Shown: piece by piece, positions 43,601 through 52,600 of the stretch
Layout of the letters: each line of letters begins with the position of its first letter
Numbering within the stretch: position 1 is the first letter of the stretch
Assembly (NCBI GenBank): GCA_021413945.1
Contig: JAIOPK010000017.1
Span: 1 to 64,000 of the forward strand
Source of the DNA: Candidatus Uhrbacteria bacterium
GTDB taxonomy: Bacteria; Patescibacteriota; Patescibacteriia; 2-12-FULL-60-25
DNA: 64,000 nucleotides
Direction: 5' to 3'
Notes under the pieces: generated by a model
The model's database searches: none
What the model was told of the DNA's origin: nothing
What the model saw: the letters and a program-made list of their open reading frames with translations, nothing else
Made by a program: the position numbers and the translations under genes

Positions 43601-43923
43601 TTTTGGGAGCCTCCTCCGACAGAAGTGTCGCCTAAAAGAACCGTGAATAAGCCATTTTGGACGTTAACCGTAAGTGCTGTCGGTGAACCAACGGTTCCGG
43701 ATGCAGTCCAAAGGCGAGTTCCTGCAGTGGAAGCGTCGTATAACGAAAAGATGATCGAATAGTTTCCATCGGCCAAAGGGAAGCCGGAAGCATCCATGAG
43801 ACGGGCTTGGTAGTTGATCTGGTTATTGATCTGGGGGGCGGCGAGAACAGGCGAGAACGACAACATCCACCCACCAAGAAGGAGGGCTAGGGTCAAGAAA
43901 AAAGAACGTGCGAAACGGGGCAT
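34654..43923 (-). CDS. Giant secreted modular surface protein A (3089 aa, three seven-bladed propellers)
   Basis: A Sec signal peptide (residues 1-28, ending SPVLA) precedes a conserved head (about 29-265: INNQINYQARLMDASGFPLADG...). Then come repeats of a roughly 125-residue module starting LNWTxNxxGDFVRNAT and containing IGSSTLANAPFVFLNNTTTSRF (four copies at about 42.36-42.74, 40.88-41.26, 40.10-40.49 and 37.54-37.92 kb). One YVTN/FDG-type propeller (about 544-824, seven VAFDGxxxWVxN blades) and two LVIVD-type propellers (about 1381-1674 and 2154-2454, seven blades each) follow. Recurrent CLANGTNC motifs may form local disulfides. The C-terminal 560 residues are shared with proteins B and C (FDIAEMYSVTGTSEAGDVLVL; YDFAERYYSPDELEPGDLVIVS). 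No LPXTG or terminal membrane helix is seen. A role in adhesion or as a surface sheath is inferred. Confidence 0.88.
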   Translation of the reverse strand: MPRFARSFFLTLALLLGGWMLSFSPVLAAPQINNQINYQARLMDASGFPLADGNYSIIFSLYDASTAGTRLWTASGTVGSPTALTVNVQNGLFTVLLGDTSVGGGSQNTLDTVNWNSDQIYLGVTINADSEMTPRKRFASAPQAFNARQLQGMYASSTASGGQTLFTLNQTENNAATGTRSTLDVRSNGTSNANDFLFRGINDLGSTVFSVNRQGNATTSFLNASNIFASMVTSTNLQVNIASFATATIAGQGVCLSNGSFCSSGSVAEADTLQTVTNREAFTTTTLSLFGGLTASNITATGTLNVTGISTLGGITFTNGTGTNATTTNLFSTNLFAINLLSTTGTITSLNFTNSTGSTLNLLTLSANTVTSTAVFVNGQAVCLANGTNCQVASSVDLNWTFNVGGDFVRNATATTDIAIGSSTIGNAPFVFLNNTTTSRFIIGQNSSTGAGADLVIGATTSSGMNSAFQLTGDDLFVAGNIGSASSIYTNGAFIAGTGTTIFGDGLISKTNGRLTLSASENIFSFSRTDLPHLNRWFTTPILDNSIYGGAHATTTVGTGPTGIAFDGAYIWNANSTGNTVSKIDPFFNSVVATLPVGTSPQGVAFDGQYLWVVNNSSSNVSKVDVTTNTVVATTTVGTSPFGIAVAGNFVWVSNIADGTVSKINSLTGVVAATVTVGSGPRMVAYDGEYVWVANAASDNVSKIDPGPATVVATIPVGDGPFGVVYDGSHVWVSNAISEDVSKIDVTTNAVVATTTVGTAPSYVAFDGRQIWVVNTGSDNVSRIDISTNAVVATTAVGDGPNGIVFDGSHMWVANTTAGSVTKLPIGGGSGANMNLHVNLLPDTNNAFDIGSAANSFRDIYASGTARIATDVLVNGVSVCLANGTNCLGSDLNWTFNLAGDFVRNATPTTDIAIGSSTLANAPFAFLNNTTTSRFLIGQNPLSGAGADLVIGATTSSGWIDEFQLSGDDLYVEGNIGTASSIYSNAELVLGNSGPTVYGDGYVRQMEGNLLITADGVIGQESIIIRAGDDPTNAAGDVEITAGDALAGTPGGDVILTPGDSAFGNPGNVYINPSGSTNQPRLRFTSVGGGIISLEAPSTTNIVSYILPFADGASSTVIGTNGSGALTFVSVCLADGTNCATSGSTDLNWTYNLAGDFVRNATGTTDIAIGSSTLGNSAFVFLNNTTTSRLIIGRNSSTGAGADLVIGAATASGMNTLFQLTGDDLFTAGNIGSASSVYTNGAFIAGSGSTYYGNGYINKNDGNLTINASGGFVTPQSDIGVTLGSVSLRYNGYFGNTTSTFSTSTGLFSTSLAFTSATGTSVTTSQMFWNSASGTNLFTGGIVRTSRLNFGASTGSFESVGTSTIGYLSSRTVASTEYSSPGDFFNLISKATTTGSVTNMYVSGKYLYASQPANALVSIIDISDPKFPEIVKTIATGGSNSGGVYVAGNYLYTAAQSSPLQIYDIRSPSTPVLVGTLSNVACEDCVVSGHYLYSVDSDSFDIVDVADPANPRLVSTVATSTGSDIVVQGSYAFVSLGGGNKVNIYDVSNPTSPIVLAQIAGSTAQSLAVSGRFLYLSSNTTLNIYDISSSTNPVLDSTFALGNGSGDMFIADNLLYVSAATTLHVIDVTSSTNPLSRASLTISNGGVHVAGRYLYIGDGTGAYIYDMGGADFANARIGALQTGVLNVMNDVDIGGSLNIHSGLNIGAFGLYSVGSLAVGSTNTTSTFVYAVSSTRGEFSGGLSVAGINVCLSNGTNCGTIGSDTLQSVTARGSFTTTTAQFFGGFVAASSSVTGTLSVIGALNTTGTMNLASQTTSTAFRITVPTYGAAIDQSIGLSIATSSSGRGIAMARGTTGNDVSLFSMTNSVTSSLSVSGTLMLYNHDTNQYSLLLNGAGGVGNTQSKILLNDLDGGDTSIHGAIQIENASTNSSTAVLVLRSPGQEIIQHVGLGSPEGVVYATQGSIYFRTNSATSGTQAYLKAGNNGANGWYGIATTDMLSSSASTDLNWTYNLAGDFVRNATATTDIAIGSSTLANAPFVFLNNTTTSRFLIGQNSSTGAGADLVIGATTASGMNAAFQLSGDDLFVAGNIGSASSVYTNGAFVTGLGSTLYGDGFIAKTNGDLTLSASGDLLVGSTTTFLGNIGFGTSTPVTQLYVPGRVPTSAIGSILGPVQSYSVFVEGRLAYVADSATGFESLEIYDISNPSSPVSVGAVSTTGANAIGMHVQGQYAYTLNQNSDSMDIIDVSNPSSPVVVSTAVTGDGPVSVVVHGKYAYVVNQTANNFQVFDVSNPLSVSLVSTNPTISGPASGVVQGRYFYVVGFSTGLEIFDLSNPSAPASVGTVATGAGSLDVFVQGSYAYVVNNNDDDLQIIDITDPSAPVSVSTVETGSGPYGVHVQGRNAYVANNGGSTLAVIDVSNPSAPVHRGFVATDSGPTSVYVQGRFALVVNSSAGGLQVFDVGGAYIQQLEVGGLEAGALTLTGSLQGEDASFQGGLTVGQSVNISGGLSVVASSTLPTSIFSNRAADAGGQNWGAYIDQLTVGSNASATGSANYSMVLTYASSATFGGLCIDDTSTGQTCPTNVGASIMADGAVISNAFDIAEMYSVTGTSEAGDVLVLDASSTATVMRSTGVAYDSKVIGIVSTDPGFVLGWSGGTKVALAGRVPVKFSTNNGPINVGDALVSSDVPGYAMKATQPGMILGYALESASATGTAQVFVSVGFWAGLAFGPTGQIQVDDSGNVSIMNDLHVGGRFFPSLKGGGIQNDWYLFVNADDPTSTYISTNAAGFMSMDTYDFAERYYSPDELEPGDLVIVSDSGRTHVQRSMNTEQMLLGIVSTRPAFIAGRPATSTYPIALSGRVPTKVSNINGAIKAGDPLSPTSIPGVAAKAIHTGPIIGLALEDFENANIDKIEVFVNPGYWVNKNEVAAPAPAVAPVVSSQIVVSQGKQGFATITAGSKKVRIEFPSLGAYPNVQVTPRGSTRGGWWTDSYTDTGFEIILSETEDHDVVFAWRVEATTASDVMRMSDGTYATVDPITGLPTGFIAPSSTTDTIETSTAEPVSAPAVVVPTSTDPVVEAPIVPEAESASTTVAL

Positions 43924-43928
43924 GTCGG

Positions 43929-43952
43929 GGCTAAGATTAAAGTCTCTTAGCC
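43929..43952 (-). promoter_or_regulatory. Start-proximal leader hairpin of surface protein A
   Basis: A perfect 8-bp stem, GGCTAAGA / TCTTAGCC, with an 8-nt loop. It ends 5 nt upstream of the ATG at 43923. An identical copy precedes protein B. No Shine-Dalgarno sequence is present, so the hairpin could regulate initiation. The remaining 43953-44069 interval shows no gene. Confidence 0.5.
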
Positions 43953-44069
43953 TATCATCTATTTTATGTTTAATAGCTGGAGGGTGCTAAACAGGGCTAA
44001 AACAGTATAAAAAATACAAAAAACACGTGAACTAACACAAATAATAATCTGTGTATAAACTGTGGCTAA

Positions 44070-47000
44070 TTACAAATTGGTAGAAGTCGCAATTTCTTGT
44101 GACGGTGGCGTTTCAATTGAAGAAGTAGACGAGATCGATTCTGTCGGAGTGCTGACAGAAATTTCGGGAGATGAGGTTGGCGCTGTGAAACCATACGGTA
44201 AACCGGTTATAGGATCCATGCCCGCGGTCGTACCATCAGAAAGATTCAATCGGTCACGTTCATGCAGCGGCTCAACGCGCCAGGAGAAGTAAGCATCAAA
44301 TGTCTGTTCTTGCGACATAATAATGTCGAATCCGGTATCGCTATACCCATCTGTACCCCAATTGCCTTGTATCAGACCGCGCAGGGTCACCTGTACGTTT
44401 GGATACGCTCCGATCGAGTCAAACGAGACATGGACGCGTTTGGATCCTGCGGCGATGGTCGCATAACCCTGTTTTGCATCGCTAAGGACTGTCTCTGATG
44501 AGATCTCCGGTGCAACCGACGGTGTGACAACCTCATGCTCATTCACCCAATACGAAGGATTCACATAGACCTCAATCTTTTCAATATTCGCACTTTCAAA
44601 GTCCTCAAGCGCCAAGCCAATGATTGGGCCTGAACGAACAGCCTTAGCAGCAACTCCTGGAATCGTCGTCGGAGCAAGCGGATCTCCAGCCTTGATTGCA
44701 CCGTTCATATTCGAAACCTTCGTAGGAACACGACCGGAAAGCGCGATGGGATAAGTTGAGGTAGCGGGTCGTCCTGCGATGAAGGCGGGACGTGTCGATA
44801 CAATGCCCAAAAGCATCTGATCTTCATTCAAAGAACGCTGTACATGCGTACGACCATTATCAGACACGACGACCAGATCTCCAGCTTCGAGTTCGTCAGG
44901 AGAATAATAACGTTCGGCAAAGTCATACGTATCCATGCTCATGAATCCGGCGGCATTGGTGGAGATATAGGTAGAGGTCGGATCATCGGCGTTCACGAAC
45001 AAATACCAATCATTCTGGATACCTCCGCCCTTAAGCGATGGGAACAGTTTTCCTCCAATATGGAGATCATTCATGATCGACACGTTACCGCTGTCATCGA
45101 CTTGGATCTGTCCTGTCGGGCCAAAGGCGAGCCCTGCCCAGAAGCCGACGCTCACGAATACTTGAGCGGTACCTGTGGCAGAAACACTCTCGAGAGCATA
45201 GCCGAGAATCATACCTGGTTGGGTCGCTTTCATCGCATAACCGGGGACATCGGATGAGACGAGAGCGTCGCCGACCTGAATGGAACCGCTATTCATGGAA
45301 ACTTTCACAGGTACACGCCCCGCCAAAGCAACCCTGGATCCGCCATTCCAACCAAGAATAAAACCCGGATCTGTTGAAACGATACCGATAATCTTGGAAT
45401 CATACGCGACGCCTGTGCTTCGCATGACCGTGGCTGTCGATGAAGCGTCGAGAACGAGGACGTCCCCTGCTTCCGAAGTGCCTGTGACGGAATACATTTC
45501 AGCGATATCAAAACGGTTGGCGATGATCGCCCCGTCTGCAACGATTGATGCTCCCGGGTTCGTAGGACAGGTGGGTCCGGAGTTCGTATCATCAACACAG
45601 AGTCCGCCAAAAGACGAGCTCGAGGCATATCTGATCGTGGCCGCGTAGTTACTCGTGCCCGTTGCCGTGCCCGTTGCCGCGTTCACCATCAAACTTAAGA
45701 CGGTAAGAGATGAAGAAGCATAACCCGTACCAACACCGACCGGAATCTTGGAGATAGTTGAAGCGACCTCCGGCGTCGCGATCCACATATGGCTTCCATC
45801 AAAAGCCATGCCAACCGGGTTGCCAAAGAATAAATGGAGATCAATCGTTTCAACAATTGAGTTCGTCGTAGGATCAATCTTGCTTACCGACGAAGAGGCG
45901 GATTGTCCAAACCAGAGATAACGTCCATCGAATGCTCCGTACTGAGGATTTCCACCCAACGGGAGTGTTGTTATCACTGTATTTGTGATCGGATTCACCT
46001 TAACAACTGCGTTTGTAAAATTTGTTGTGACCCAAATAGAGGTACCGTCAAAAACAACTCCAATAGGCTGCCCTCCAACCGTCGTTGTTGCCACAACGGT
46101 ATTTGCTACCGGATCAATTTTAGAAAGAGTTCCATCGGTGCTGTTCGCAACCCACAAATACTTACCGTCAAATGCGATACCATACGGATTGACTCCAACC
46201 GGAACACTAGCAACAAGCGAATTCGTAACAGGGTCGACCTTGCGGACAACGCTCGATGATGGAAACGTTCCCGTTTCCGTAACCCAGATATATGTACCGT
46301 CAAATGCAACGCTTTGCGCGTACAAGAAATCACCGCCAAGAGCAACCACCGCCTCAACTCGATTGGTAACCGGATTAACCTTCGATACATTATTATCCGA
46401 TCCAAATCCATTGGCTACCCAAATATATTTACCATCAAATGCCATACCATCGGCTCCACCGCTTCCGGCGCCAACCGTGGTCGTAGCAACCACCGTATTC
46501 GTTAATGGGTCAACCTTAAATAGATTGTTAGTTCCATTCACATAGTCCGTGACCCAAATATGGCTTCCGTCAAAGACTACGCCGCGCGGAGACGTTCCAT
46601 TGATCGATGTAGTCGCCGAACCGCCCTTATATACTGTTTGTGTCAGTAGCGGACTCGTGAACCATCGATTCAAATAAGGAACATCGGCGCGACCGGAAGC
46701 AAAGAACGTATCCGTTCCAATACCGCCCGTCACAAGCAGATCATTACCGTTCAAAGTGAACAACGGCATCCCGCTCGGCGTTGAGCTCGTTCCGCCAATC
46801 ACGACATTTGTATTCGTCGAGAAGCCAAAGAAGACGGTTGAGGTGCCCGTCTGCATGTCAAAGTAAACTGGCGCACCGGTTGACGTCGCAGTTGAACCAA
46901 GCACGATGTCATTCGTTGCTGTTGCACTACGCACGAAACCGTTGGCATTATTATAAATCCAGTTGTAGTCGGTCGTCGTAGCGCTACCGCCGCCGGCTGT

Positions 47001-49523
47001 GACAAAAGATAAATTACCTAAACCATCGGTAGAAAGGACCTGTCCGGAACTACCATCCGCATCAGGCAATATCCAGACGCGTGTTGCAACGACACTCGTC
47101 GGTGCACGGAAACCGACGTAGTCGCTACCAAAGGATTGATCCTCTGCCAATCTAAACTCAGGAGGCGCATAACCAAAGCCGCTCTGCAGAACAAGATTTC
47201 CCGTTCTTCCGCCAATAGAAATTCCGGGGCTAAGCGTAATACTTCCTCCATCCGCTACACCAAAACTTGAACCGGCTGTAAGAGTAAAAGTGCCCGCGCT
47301 ACCCGTCCCATATGCCGTACCGGCAGTCATGCTTAGGGATCCGCCATTTCCTGCACCAAAGGTATCTGCACCGGTAAGACTCATGCCTCCACCGCTACCA
47401 TCACCCACGGCTGGCCCTCCCGCAATGTAAACGCCTCCGCCCGCGGCAAACGTGGATGTACCACTCAGACCACCCGTAATCGAGACATACCCACCAGTGC
47501 CATCATTATAACCGGCTCCACCTTGCAAACTTACCGCACTACCGCCTTGAAGCGTAGACGTGCCGTCTCCCGCATAAAATGCGATGTCCCCGGGTATAGC
47601 TAAGTTGGTGTCCGGCGTAGCCTGCACGAGAAGGCTTCCAGTCATCTGCATGAGGAAGCCATAGGTGATCGGAGGGGTAAGCTCCTGCATCCCATCAAGC
47701 TTTTTGATAAATCCATCACCGTAATGCGTTGAGCTTGGTCCAATAACTAACTCGCCATTGGTATATATCGATGAAGCAGATCCGATATTCCCCTCTACGT
47801 ATAAATCATTACCATCCTGTACAAATGCAGAGTTGAGCGAGGTTGTCGGAGCACCAACATGAACATTACCCATCACATTCAATGTACCCGTCACACTCGA
47901 TGAAGCGGCAACAAACCCCCCAAAAAACTGAGCGGTGGTCGTCGTGAACGATCCTCGAGACGTGACGCTCTGAAGCGTATCAGTCTCAGGTCCGGAGCTT
48001 GTACCAGAACCGAGCATATCAACCGTTGCAATGCCGACCCAACTCGACGAACTGCCACTCGTATTCAAATATGCTTGTGTTCCTGATGAGGTATCGTTTC
48101 TAAAATAGATACTTCCGGCAAACCCGCTCACAAGACCATTTGGATGTGATGTTCCAACATTAAGTGTTGCTTGCCCCAAATTGGATCCAAGATTCCATAA
48201 ATGAAGAAGGGAAGATGTGGCATTATTCGTATATTTACGAATAGTCATGGCCGCCTCAGCGCCAAAGCCGGGGTACATGTTGTCATTATCCGTCAGCTCG
48301 AGAAGAGTCGCGTTGGAGCCTGAGTCGCTAACAGAAACATTTAGCTGATTAAACTCGTTCGCATAGTTAATTCTTGCTCCTCCGCTTGTTAAAACATTAT
48401 CAAGATCTTTAGCAAAATTTAATGTTGTATAGGTAACAAATCCAAACTGGTTTAAATTTGTTAAACTAAAACCTTCGGTCCCCGTCGTATGATACGTTAA
48501 TGCCTGAGCAAAATCTGAACTTGCAGGCTGCGGGCCGCGTAACGTGAATGGTGAAGATGTTGAAGTAAGGTAGATATCTGCAGATCCGGTGACATGGAAG
48601 TTGCCTAGCACGGCGAGTGTACCCGTCACACTCGATGAAGCGGCAACAAATCCGCCAAAAAACTGAGCCGTGGTTGTAGTGAACGATCCTCGTGCCGTTA
48701 CGGATTGAAGTGTGTCATTCAAAACCGTTCCAGCCGGACATCCGACGCCGTTTGCAAGACAGACCGCCGATCCCATGACAGTAGCCGTGGCAAAAGAGGC
48801 GATGTTCACCTGAAGATTGGTCGATGTGACCATGGAGGCGAAGATGCTCGAAGCATTGAGGAACGATGTTGTGGCATTTCCCTGTCGATTAACGGAGAAA
48901 ACAGTACTTCCAAGGTCATTGATACCTCGAATGAGGAAGTCATTGGCACTAGAAGTACCGTTCGATCGAACATCGAGCGCAGTTCTCGTTCCTGTCGCAG
49001 AGTTAGCCTCGGTTTGGTTAACGGTGAAGAGTGTCTGACCGCCGGAAGCAGTGCTAGACGCATACATTCCTTGAAGTTGTCTGGCATTGAAGGCTTGAGG
49101 AGCGCTCGCAAAGCGCTTTCTTGGGGTCATTTCACTGTCAGCGTTGATAGTGACGCCAAGATAGAGCTGATCAGAGTTCCAATTGACGGTATCAAGAGTG
49201 TTTTGGGAGCCTCCACCGACGGAGGTATCTCCAAGAAGGACGGTAAACAAGCCATTTTGGACGTTGATGGTCAGAGCGGCTGGTGAGCCGACGGTGCCGG
49301 AGGCTGTCCAAAGACGAGTACCTGCAGTAGAAGCGTCGTATAACGAAAAGATGATCGAATAGTTTCCATCAGCGACAGGGAAGCCGGAAGCATCCATGAG
49401 GCGGGCTTGGTAGTTGATCTGGTTATTGATCTGGGGGGCGGCGAGAACAGGCGAGAACGACAACATCCACCCACCGATGAGGAGGGCTAGGGTCAAGAAA
49501 AAAGAACGTGCGAAACGGGGCAT
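44070..49523 (-). CDS. Giant secreted modular surface protein B (1817 aa, one seven-bladed propeller)
   Basis: Same signal peptide and head as protein A, almost identical at DNA level. A variable middle follows, including a glycine-rich repeat patch (about residues 644-780: GGSAVSLQGGAGYNDG, GGGVYIAGGP, GNGGSLSMTAGTAYG), which may form a beta-solenoid of about 14-residue steps. One YVTN/FDG propeller with seven blades comes next (about 954-1261: GVVFDGSHIWVTD ... GMAFDGSHMWIA). The C-terminal block (about 1291-1817) is shared with A and C. The extreme C-terminus (GLIQGNWGTDGYSDTGFDIIMSQEQTF-type sequence) matches C rather than A. Secreted; no covalent anchor motif is seen. Function as a surface fibre or adhesin is inferred. 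Confidence 0.87.
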   Translation of the reverse strand: MPRFARSFFLTLALLIGGWMLSFSPVLAAPQINNQINYQARLMDASGFPVADGNYSIIFSLYDASTAGTRLWTASGTVGSPAALTINVQNGLFTVLLGDTSVGGGSQNTLDTVNWNSDQLYLGVTINADSEMTPRKRFASAPQAFNARQLQGMYASSTASGGQTLFTVNQTEANSATGTRTALDVRSNGTSSANDFLIRGINDLGSTVFSVNRQGNATTSFLNASSIFASMVTSTNLQVNIASFATATVMGSAVCLANGVGCPAGTVLNDTLQSVTARGSFTTTTAQFFGGFVAASSSVTGTLAVLGNFHVTGSADIYLTSTSSPFTLRGPQPASSDFAQALTYHTTGTEGFSLTNLNQFGFVTYTTLNFAKDLDNVLTSGGARINYANEFNQLNVSVSDSGSNATLLELTDNDNMYPGFGAEAAMTIRKYTNNATSSLLHLWNLGSNLGQATLNVGTSHPNGLVSGFAGSIYFRNDTSSGTQAYLNTSGSSSSWVGIATVDMLGSGTSSGPETDTLQSVTSRGSFTTTTAQFFGGFVAASSSVTGTLNVMGNVHVGAPTTSLNSAFVQDGNDLYVEGNIGSASSIYTNGELVIGPSSTHYGDGFIKKLDGMQELTPPITYGFLMQMTGSLLVQATPDTNLAIPGDIAFYAGDGTSTLQGGSAVSLQGGAGYNDGTGGYVSITGGLSGTSTFAAGGGVYIAGGPAVGDGSGGGMSLTGADTFGAGNGGSLSMTAGTAYGTGSAGTFTLTAGSSFGVADGGSITLSPGISIGGRTGNLVLQSGFGYAPPEFRLAEDQSFGSDYVGFRAPTSVVATRVWILPDADGSSGQVLSTDGLGNLSFVTAGGGSATTTDYNWIYNNANGFVRSATATNDIVLGSTATSTGAPVYFDMQTGTSTVFFGFSTNTNVVIGGTSSTPSGMPLFTLNGNDLLVTGGIGTDTFFASGRADVPYLNRWFTSPLLTQTVYKGGSATTSINGTSPRGVVFDGSHIWVTDYVNGTNNLFKVDPLTNTVVATTTVGAGSGGADGMAFDGKYIWVANGFGSDNNVSKVNPVTNRVEAVVALGGDFLYAQSVAFDGTYIWVTETGTFPSSSVVRKVDPVTNSLVASVPVGVNPYGIAFDGKYLWVANSTDGTLSKIDPVANTVVATTTVGGQPIGVVFDGTSIWVTTNFTNAVVKVNPITNTVITTLPLGGNPQYGAFDGRYLWFGQSASSSVSKIDPTTNSIVETIDLHLFFGNPVGMAFDGSHMWIATPEVASTISKIPVGVGTGYASSSLTVLSLMVNAATGTATGTSNYAATIRYASSSSFGGLCVDDTNSGPTCPTNPGASIVADGAIIANRFDIAEMYSVTGTSEAGDVLVLDASSTATVMRSTGVAYDSKIIGIVSTDPGFILGWNGGSRVALAGRVPVKVSMNSGSIQVGDALVSSDVPGYAMKATQPGMILGYALESVSATGTAQVFVSVGFWAGLAFGPTGQIQVDDSGNVSIMNDLHIGGKLFPSLKGGGIQNDWYLFVNADDPTSTYISTNAAGFMSMDTYDFAERYYSPDELEAGDLVVVSDNGRTHVQRSLNEDQMLLGIVSTRPAFIAGRPATSTYPIALSGRVPTKVSNMNGAIKAGDPLAPTTIPGVAAKAVRSGPIIGLALEDFESANIEKIEVYVNPSYWVNEHEVVTPSVAPEISSETVLSDAKQGYATIAAGSKRVHVSFDSIGAYPNVQVTLRGLIQGNWGTDGYSDTGFDIIMSQEQTFDAYFSWRVEPLHERDRLNLSDGTTAGMDPITGLPYGFTAPTSSPEISVSTPTESISSTSSIETPPSQEIATSTNL

Positions 49524-49528
49524 GTCGG

Positions 49529-49552
49529 GGCTAAGATTAAAGTCTCTTAGCC
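49529..49552 (-). promoter_or_regulatory. Start-proximal leader hairpin of surface protein B
   Basis: GGCTAAGA / TCTTAGCC with an 8-nt loop, identical to the element before protein A and again 5 nt upstream of the ATG (49523). Confidence 0.5.
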
Positions 49553-49678
49553 TACATCTATTTTATGATTAATCTTAACCACTCCCTAAAATAGGCTAGA
49601 ACAGTAACAAATACGTAAACTACAGCTAAATACGCGACTCTAGCGAACCTGTGTACAACTTGTGCCTAATTACGGAAT

Positions 49679-52600
49679 CTATAAAACTGGCGCTTCCTCC
49701 GTTGGCACAACCTCGCTCTGTGCTGGCGTATCAATCAATTCTGTTGGAGGGCTAACAGGTTCAGTAGAAGCTACAACCGGCTCCTCAACAATAGGTTCCG
49801 TGGTCGTAGTCGTACTAAAGCCGAACGGTAGACCCGTCACCGGATCCATATCGGCAGTCGTACCATCCGACAAATTCAGACGATCGCTCCCTTGTAACGG
49901 TTCAACCTGCCATGAGAAGTAGGTATCAAACGTCTGTTCCTGCGACATAATGATGTCGAATCCGGTATCGCTATACCCATCCGTGCCCCAATTGCCTTGA
50001 ATCAACCCTCGCGGAGTCACCTGAACAAAGGGATAAGCGGCAATCGTATCGAATGCGATATGAACTCGCTTGGAACCTGCGGAAATCATACCGACGCCGC
50101 GTCGCATAACTCCCGTAGGAGAACTTACGACCGTTTGGTTAATCACTGTTTGTTGATTTGTCTCAGCAACATTCGTCCACCAACCCGGATTCACAAACAC
50201 TTCGATCTTGTCGATGTTGGCACTCTCAAAGTCTTCAAGAGCAAGACCGATGATAGGACCGGTATGAATCGCCTTGGCGGCAACTCCGGGGACGGAAGTC
50301 GGAGAAAGAGGGTCGCCAGCCTTGATCGCGCCATTGATATTGGAGACTTTGGTAGGAACACGACCGGATAAAGCGATTGGATAGGTAGAAGTGGCAGGTC
50401 GTCCTGCGATAAAGGCGGGACGTGTCGAGACGATACCAAGGAGCATCTGCTCGGTATTCATGGAACGTTGGACGTGTGTTCGGCCTGAATCGGAAACAAT
50501 GACGAGATCACCTGGTTCAAGCTCGTCAGGCGAATAGTAACGTTCCGCAAAGTCATACGTATCCATGCTCATGAATCCGGCGGCATTCGTTGAGATATAG
50601 GTAGAGGTCGGATCATCGGCATTCACGAACAAGTACCAATCGTTCTGGATACCGCCGCCCTTAAGAGAAGGGAAGAGACGTCCTCCGACATGGAGATCGT
50701 TCATGATGGAGACGTTGCCGGAGTCATCGACTTGAATCTGACCTGTCGGACCAAAGGCAAGTCCTGCCCAGAAGCCGACGCTGACGAAGACCTGTGCCGT
50801 ACCTGTGGCGGAGGCGGATTCGAGAGCATAGCCAAGGATCATGCCTGGTTGGGTCGCTTTCATCGCGTAGCCTGGGACATCCGATGAGACAAGGGCATCA
50901 CCGACAGCAATCGAACCATTGTTCATGGAGACCTTCGTAGGGACGCGACCGGCAAGAGCGACTTTGGTGCCGCCAGACCAGCCAAGGACAAATCCGGGGT
51001 CTGTGGAAACGATACCGATGACCTTGGAATCATAGGCGACGCCTGTGCTTCGCATGACCGTGGCTGTCGATGAAGCGTCGAGAACAAGGACGTCTCCTGC
51101 TTCTGATGTGCCGGTGACGGAATACATTTCAGCGATGTCAAAGGCGTTTGAGATGACGGCACCATCGGCCATGATGGAAGCGCCGACATTGGTCGGACAG
51201 GTCTGGCCTGTGCTTGTGTCGTCGATACAGAGGCCACCGAAGGTGGCGGAAGAGGCATAGGTGAGGACCATGGAGTAGTTGGCGGTGCCTGTGGCAGAGG
51301 CGTTGGAGCCGACGGTGAGTTGGTCGATGTATGCGCCCCAGGCAGTTCCGCCGGTATTTGCCAATGTATTTCGAATTGTTACGGCAGAAGTCGACGTCGA
51401 TGTTTGAACATTCAACATTCCGGCAAACGAGGAAGCGGTACCTGTCGCGGTAGACGAGATCGGGCCTCGTGAAAGAACGCCGTTCGTTCCAACCTGCAAC
51501 CCGCCTTGTACCGTAAGTTGTTTCGCCATTTCTGCAGCATTTCGAACCATGAGTGTCCCAAATTCACCTGTGCCCGCCTGAATACCGTCCGTTTTTACGC
51601 CACCGACGTCTACGACGGACAAAACGCCCGTAGTCGCACCAACAAAGGTGTCACTATGAATCGTATAGACATAGCTTCCATACTTCGTCAGTTTTTGCAT
51701 CTGCTCTGTAGGCGCAGTCGGTTCAACCATTTCTAGTTGGGAAAGCGTTACAGGACCCGTGGCTCTGGAGATATCCCAAAAATGGATATAGTCGTTGTTC
51801 GGTGAGAAGAAGTCCCTGGCGCGTCTGATTAAATAATCCCCCGCAATAAATCCGCCTGTACAGTCATAACTTGGACATGTGCTCGTAGCAATGGCGTAAG
51901 GTGCGGTCGGGTCGGAAACATCAATGGTAACGAACTGAGTCGTAGACAGTGATACATAGGCGTATCTACCCTGCTGAAGAACGTCTTGCGGAGCATTGGC
52001 AACGGCGACGGAACCCGTAATAATCGGTTGATTCGGCTTGCGAACATCGACGATATAGAGTCGATTGCCCGTGCCTTCCGTGATATAGGCAAAACCGTCA
52101 CGAACTTTCACATCCGTAGGCGAACCAAGTACGTTAATCATCGATGAAACGAGTGTCGGCGATCCAGGCGTGGAAATATCGACGATATAGAGCGCGGAAC
52201 TCGCGGATGCCACCGCAAATACATAATTACCCGACATGTCGATTCCTGAAATAGAATCATTGGTAAGAACGAGATCGCCAACACTTGTTACGTTCGCAAA
52301 ATTAGATACATCAAGGATACGAATGCCTCTTTGTGACGCGTTAAACTGTCCTCCTAAAGCGATAACCGAGCCATTGGTGACAAACTTGGAAGTACCAAAT
52401 CCATCCAAAGTTGACGAAGCGGTTATAAATGGAAAGTTCGGATCGGTAATATCGATGATTTCAAGACCGTTGTTACCGCCGATGTAATAGAGATAGCGGT
52501 CGCTGGCAAAAATACCGATTGGGTTTCCACCGACCAAGGTTGAGGTAGAAACAATATCCGCATCCGGAAGCGATCCGGACGGAGGCTCGGCTGTTACACC

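Noticed and set aside
43617-43877. Many 60-150 codon ORFs inside and opposite the three giant genes
   Set aside because: The same shadow peptides recur at equivalent places in all three paralogs because the DNA is duplicated; recurrence is not evidence of coding here.
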